Below, piece after piece: positions 6,425 to 8,127 of a stretch of DNA of 8,127 nucleotides (position 1 is the stretch's first letter; every line of letters begins with the position of its first letter). Position numbers and translations under genes: made by a program. Under the pieces are notes generated by a model that was not told where the DNA came from, made no database searches, and saw nothing but the letters and a program-made list of their open reading frames with translations. Source of the stretch: an uncultured Oscillospiraceae bacterium (lineage in GTDB: Bacteria; Bacillota; Clostridia; Oscillospirales; Oscillospiraceae); assembly GCA_902497145.1 (NCBI GenBank), contig CABVDR010000091.1, forward strand, positions 1-8,127, written 5' to 3'.

Positions 6425-7229
6425 ATCCCAGCGCCACATCCAGCGCTAGCATGAGAGTAAATCCGGCAGAAAAGGCCAGCACGCCGATGTTGGAGTGCTT
6501 GCCCAGGGACATCTCAGGGATGAGCTCTTCCACCACCACGTAGATCATGGCCCCCGCCGCAAAGCTGAGCAGATAAGGCAGCAGCGGCAGGAGGAAGCCA
6601 GAGGCCAGGATGGTGACCAAGGCGGCGATAGGCTCCACAATGCCGGAGAGCACGCCGTACCCCAGCGCCCGTCTTTTGCTCAGACCCTCCGAACGCAGGG
6701 GCATGGAGATGATAGCCCCTTCGGGGAAGTTCTGGATGGCAATACCCAGGGAGAGGGCCAGGGCCCCGCTGAGGGAGATGGCGGCGTTTTGCGTCTGATA
6801 GCCGGCAAACACCGCACCCACGGCCATGCCCTCGGGGATGTTGTGGATGGTGACGGCCAGCACCAGCATGGTGGTGCGTGCCAGGGCGGTCTTGGGGCCT
6901 TCCGCCTGACTGCTGCCCTGGTGAAGGTGTGGGACCACATGGTCCAGCAGCAGCAAAAACAGGACCCCCAGCCAGAACCCCGCTACGGCGGGGAGAAAGG
7001 AGAGCACACCCAGGGCCTGGGATTGCTCCATGGCGGGCACCAGTAGGCTCCAGATGGAGGCGGCCACCATGACCCCGGCGGCAAAGCCGGTGAGAGCCCG
7101 GTGCAGGCCGGGGCGGAGATCCCGCTTCAGAAAAAGAACGCAGGCGGCACCCAGGGAGGTGCCGGCAAAGGGTACCAGGATGCCCGCCAGGGTTTCAAGG
7201 GAGATCAGAATAGGAACACCTACTTTCAT
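6423..7229 (-). CDS. ZIP family metal transporter
   Basis: This 268-residue membrane protein of about eight helices belongs to the ZIP family, which carries divalent metals such as zinc, iron or manganese into the cytosol. Diagnostic metal-site motifs are present: HNIPEG (129-134) in helix 4 and QNFPEG (166-171) in helix 5. GIVEP (Glu199) and VVVEELIPE (231-239) supply further acidic ligands. A histidine cluster HVVPHLH (97-103) precedes the cytosolic loop before helix 4. The helix-5 Gln-Asn form is seen in the GufA/ZupT-like branch. The metal cannot be decided from sequence. The ATG at 7229 is the likely start, with a TTG at 7238 also in frame; neither has a recognisable ribosome site, which is unusual here. 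The leader carries a hairpin with a U run, so expression may be attenuated. Confidence 0.93.
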   Translation of the reverse strand: MKVGVPILISLETLAGILVPFAGTSLGAACVLFLKRDLRPGLHRALTGFAAGVMVAASIWSLLVPAMEQSQALGVLSFLPAVAGFWLGVLFLLLLDHVVPHLHQGSSQAEGPKTALARTTMLVLAVTIHNIPEGMAVGAVFAGYQTQNAAISLSGALALSLGIAIQNFPEGAIISMPLRSEGLSKRRALGYGVLSGIVEPIAALVTILASGFLLPLLPYLLSFAAGAMIYVVVEELIPEMSLGKHSNIGVLAFSAGFTLMLALDVALG

Positions 7230-7256
7230 TATTAGCAAAAGCTAACTTGTGGTTGG

Positions 7257-7279
7257 GAAAAACGGCCCTTCCGGGCCGT
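7257..7279 (-). terminator. Terminator-like hairpin in the ZIP leader
   Basis: On the minus strand ACGGCCC (7279-7273), a GGAA tetraloop, and GGGCCGT (7268-7262) are followed by TTTT and then CCC. The 7-bp GC stem with a GNRA-type loop and a U5 run (including the last stem base) looks like an intrinsic terminator. It lies downstream of the promoter at 7296-7324 and 33 bases before the ZIP start. It may end the XRE gene transcript, attenuate ZIP, or both. Confidence 0.65.
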
Positions 7280-7295
7280 GGTCTGTGACGGAGAC

Positions 7296-7324
7296 AGGAT
7301 AGCATCGGGAAGCGAATTTGTCAA
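7296..7324 (-). promoter_or_regulatory. Probable promoter of the ZIP gene
   Basis: On the minus strand a consensus TTGACA (7324-7319), a 17-base spacer and TATCCT (7301-7296) preceded by TGC form an extended -10 promoter. Transcription should begin near 7289, giving a leader of about 60 bases that includes the hairpin at 7257-7279. Too short a leader remains for a known manganese or other metal riboswitch. Confidence 0.6.
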
Positions 7325-7342
7325 CGGAGGCTGGGAAAGTAC

Positions 7343-7546
7343 CTAATCTTTCCGGTCTGTTCGTCCTACTAAATAGTCCAGCGATACACGGTAAAAATCA
7401 GCTAATTTAATAGCTAAATCTAGGGGAAGTGCTCGTTCTCCACGCTCATATTTTGAATAGAGAGACTGGTCACAAAGAAGCAGCTCGGAAATCTGCTTTT
7501 GGGACAGGTCGGCATCTTCTCGCAAATCTCGAATTCTGAGATTCAT
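7343..7546 (-). CDS. XRE family transcriptional regulator, small
   Basis: This 67-residue protein is a single Cro/C1-type helix-turn-helix domain: LRIRDLREDADLSQKQISELL (about 3-23), then the recognition segment DQSLYSKYERGERAL and the closing helix LADFYRVSLDYLVGRTD. It is nearly all DNA-binding domain, with no sensor or multimerisation tail, as in small phage-type or toxin-antitoxin-type repressors. The ATG at 7546 is preferred, with a GGTGA six bases upstream; ATG at 7552 is also possible. It diverges from a 53-residue gene at 7638. Two inverted repeats lie over the shared intergenic region, so it very likely represses that gene and itself. The DNA is visibly more AT-rich than the neighbouring genes, which may point to acquisition. 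Confidence 0.9.
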   Translation of the reverse strand: MNLRIRDLREDADLSQKQISELLLCDQSLYSKYERGERALPLDLAIKLADFYRVSLDYLVGRTDRKD

Positions 7547-7562
7547 ATACATCACCGAAATT

Positions 7563-7568
7563 ACTATA
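7563..7568 (-). promoter_or_regulatory. Extended -10 box of the XRE gene
   Basis: On the minus strand TGTTATAGT (7571-7563) gives an extended -10 box with TATAGT, 5 of 6. No good -35 lies at 17 bases. The start would be near 7557, leaving a very short leader of about 10 bases. Operator 1 (7573-7587) sits directly in its spacer. Confidence 0.4.
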
Positions 7569-7572
7569 ACAA

Positions 7573-7587
7573 AGGACAAATCGTCCT
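7573..7587. promoter_or_regulatory. Operator 1: AGGAC-N5-GTCCT inverted repeat
   Basis: AGGAC (7573-7577) and GTCCT (7583-7587) form a perfect 5-bp inverted repeat with a 5-base centre. It is repeated exactly in its arms at 7598-7612, with centres 25 bases apart. It lies just upstream of the plus-strand -35 box and inside the minus-strand promoter, the expected place for the XRE protein to repress both directions. Confidence 0.65.
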
Positions 7588-7588
7588 A

Positions 7589-7617
7589 TTGACAATTAGG
7601 ACTATGTGTCCTATTCT
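7589..7617 (+). promoter_or_regulatory. Promoter of the 53-residue gene
   Basis: A consensus TTGACA (7589-7594), a 17-base spacer and TATTCT (7612-7617, 4 of 6) place the start near 7624, about 14 bases before the gene. Operator 2 fills the spacer and reaches the -10 box, so a bound XRE dimer would block RNA polymerase. Confidence 0.65.
7598..7612. promoter_or_regulatory. Operator 2: AGGAC-N5-GTCCT inverted repeat
   Basis: AGGAC (7598-7602) and GTCCT (7608-7612) repeat the arms of operator 1 with a different centre (TATGT versus AAATC). Conserved arms and variable centre indicate a real protein-binding site. It occupies the spacer of the plus-strand promoter. Confidence 0.65.
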
Positions 7618-7637
7618 ACTATCAAAGAGGTGATTTA

Positions 7638-7799
7638 ATGCCGGACTATCAAGAGATGTACCTGACTTTGTTCCGAGCGACCGAACAGGCGGTTAACACC
7701 CTGATTGCGGCCCAGCAGAAGTGCGAAGAGCTGTATCTGAGCGCGCCTCAGGGGGAGCTGACCATTTTGCCCAAGGGACAAGAGGGGGAGGAAAAATAA
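7638..7799 (+). CDS. Small hypothetical protein under XRE control
   Basis: I do not recognise a named family. The 53-residue protein starts MPDYQEMYLTLFRATEQAVN and continues as a probable amphipathic helix to about residue 34 (KCEELYLSA), then has a short acidic tail ending EGEEK. It has no signal peptide, membrane helix or zinc motif. The reading frame is supported by AGAGGTG (7626-7632) five bases before the ATG, a good promoter with operators, and a terminator two bases after the stop. Similar short MxDYExMY...LF proteins are, from memory, frequent beside phage-type repressors in Clostridia, which would fit a mobile-element remnant. It could also be a partner of the XRE protein, but nothing in the sequence shows a toxin or antitoxin function. 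Confidence 0.72.
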   Translation: MPDYQEMYLTLFRATEQAVNTLIAAQQKCEELYLSAPQGELTILPKGQEGEEK

Positions 7800-7800
7800 G

Positions 7801-7836
7801 ACCGCGGCATGGAGGCAGCCTCCATGCCGCGGTTTC
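7801..7836 (+). terminator. Terminator after the 53-residue gene
   Basis: A perfect 15-bp GC-rich stem (7801-7815 with 7819-7833) has a 3-base CAG loop and begins two bases after the TAA stop. The tail is only TTTC, so termination may be incomplete, but position and stem strength support the call. Confidence 0.72.
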
Positions 7837-7847
7837 TGTATAAATAG

Positions 7848-7881
7848 AAAAAAGGCTCCAGAAGCATCTGCTTCTAGAGTC
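7848..7881 (-). terminator. Minus-strand terminator-like hairpin
   Basis: On the minus strand a 12-bp stem (7881-7870 with 7865-7854) with one mismatch and one G-U pair closes a four-base AGAT loop and is followed by six T residues (7853-7848). It would stop any minus-strand RNA made between here and the tRNA, and it protects the 53-residue gene from convergent transcription. Confidence 0.65.
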
Positions 7882-7932
7882 TTTACCTTTTGTTGCCGAA
7901 AAAGATGCAGATGGTCCGGCTCACATCCAAAA

Positions 7933-7967
7933 CCAAACCGGAGCCCAGTGCAGCGGGTCCGGTTTGG
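7933..7967. other. Long hairpin of unknown role
   Basis: CCAAACCGGA (7933-7942) pairs with TCCGGTTTGG (7958-7967). The stem can be extended by CCC/GGG across a one-base bulge (7944-7946 with 7954-7956), leaving a seven-base loop. On the minus strand it is followed by TTTTGG, a poor T tract, so it could be a weak second terminator after the tRNA or part of a structured RNA. No coding function was recognised across 7834-8005. Confidence 0.5.
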
Positions 7968-8005
7968 AGAGGAGGAGCAGCAGAATGAGCGCGCTCTGAC
8001 TTTTG

Positions 8006-8043
8006 AAAAAAGTCGGAGCAAGCGATATGACGCTTGCTCCGAC
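8006..8043 (-). terminator. Terminator of the tRNA-Ser transcript
   Basis: On the minus strand a perfect 13-bp stem GTCGGAGCAAGCG/CGCTTGCTCCGAC (8043-8031 with 8024-8012) with a 6-base loop is followed by TTTTTTC (8011-8005). It begins one base after the encoded CCA of the tRNA, so the tRNA is the last gene of its transcript. Confidence 0.93.
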
Positions 8044-8044
8044 G

Positions 8045-8127
8045 TGGCGCAGCGGGAGGGATTCGAACCCTCGTGCGGTTGCCCGCAAACTGATTTCGAG
8101 TCAGCCCCGTTATGACCACTTCGATAC
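8045..8127 (-). tRNA. tRNA-Ser(CGA), 5' end cut by the window edge
   Basis: On the minus strand the sequence contains a D arm, an anticodon stem closing the loop CTCGAAA with anticodon CGA (8098-8096, decoding UCG), a long variable arm with stem GCGG-GCAA-CCGC typical of serine tRNA, and the T arm GAGGG-TTCGAAT-CCCTC. The acceptor 3' strand CCGCTGC and G follow, and CCA is encoded (8047-8045). Only the first six bases of the acceptor 5' strand are outside the window; the last (G) is at 8127. The gene is class II and otherwise complete. Confidence 0.95.

Noticed and set aside
7239..7342. A yybP-ykoY manganese riboswitch upstream of the ZIP gene
   Set aside because: The promoter at 7296-7324 leaves only about 60 bases of leader, and none of the conserved aptamer sequence could be found.
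7635..8021. Minus-strand open frame of 128 codons
   Set aside because: It overlaps the 53-residue gene, a strong hairpin and two terminators, has no ribosome site and resembles no known protein.
8045..8070. A duplicated tRNA 3' end (attachment site) within the window
   Set aside because: No second copy of the T-arm/acceptor sequence was seen by eye, and no integrase gene is present.
7883..8119. Minus-strand open frame of 78 codons
   Set aside because: Its first half runs through the tRNA-Ser gene and its terminator, so a protein start there is not credible. Only the last 13 codons were kept as a low-confidence item.

Overview
The window looks like a chromosomal segment from a fairly GC-rich, Gram-positive anaerobe of the Clostridia, probably an Oscillospiraceae-type gut bacterium. 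This is inferred from strong AGGAGG-type ribosome sites, extended -10 promoters (TGN-TATAAT), a TPP riboswitch, a short DUF378 protein, an OmpR-type two-component/ABC locus and a TMEM164/YwaF-type membrane protein. The species cannot be fixed from the sequence alone.

Layout. Positions 1-123 hold the start of a minus-strand transcript that leaves the window to the left. It has an extended -10 promoter followed by the 5' half of a thiamine pyrophosphate riboswitch, so the unseen gene is probably for thiamine synthesis or uptake. Diverging from it is a cytidine deaminase gene (cdd, 193-594), followed by a small DUF378 membrane protein (669-872) and a two-way terminator (888-924).

Positions 941-5482 are a minus-strand cluster transcribed from right to left. 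It encodes an OmpR/PhoB-type response regulator, a membrane histidine kinase, a LolD/MacB-type ABC ATPase and a MacB/FtsX-type permease. The regulator and kinase genes overlap by 11 bases, and the ATPase and permease genes overlap at GTGA. A terminator-like hairpin separates the two pairs, so signalling and transport genes are probably expressed at different levels. The likely logic is that the kinase senses an envelope condition, the regulator is phosphorylated, and the ABC system (export or envelope function) is produced. The regulator promoter carries exact 11-bp-spaced direct repeats over its -10 box, which fits autoregulation.

Diverging from the regulator is a seven-helix TMEM164/YwaF-like protein (5663-6382) with a possible Cys/His acyltransferase pair. 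It converges on a ZIP-family metal transporter (6423-7229, minus strand). The two share a 15-bp two-way terminator. The ZIP gene has a good promoter, but a terminator-like hairpin lies in its short leader.

Positions 7343-7799 are a compact, more AT-rich module: a 67-residue XRE repressor (minus) diverging from a 53-residue protein of unknown function (plus). Two copies of the inverted repeat AGGAC-N5-GTCCT sit over the promoters between them. The right end (7800-8127) contains several strong hairpins, then a minus-strand tRNA-Ser(CGA) with encoded CCA and its own terminator, cut by the window edge. No transposase, integrase or CRISPR array was seen. I found no clear new multi-gene system. The items most worth a second look are the XRE/53-residue module, the ZIP leader, the regulator operator and the hairpin-rich stretch beside the tRNA.
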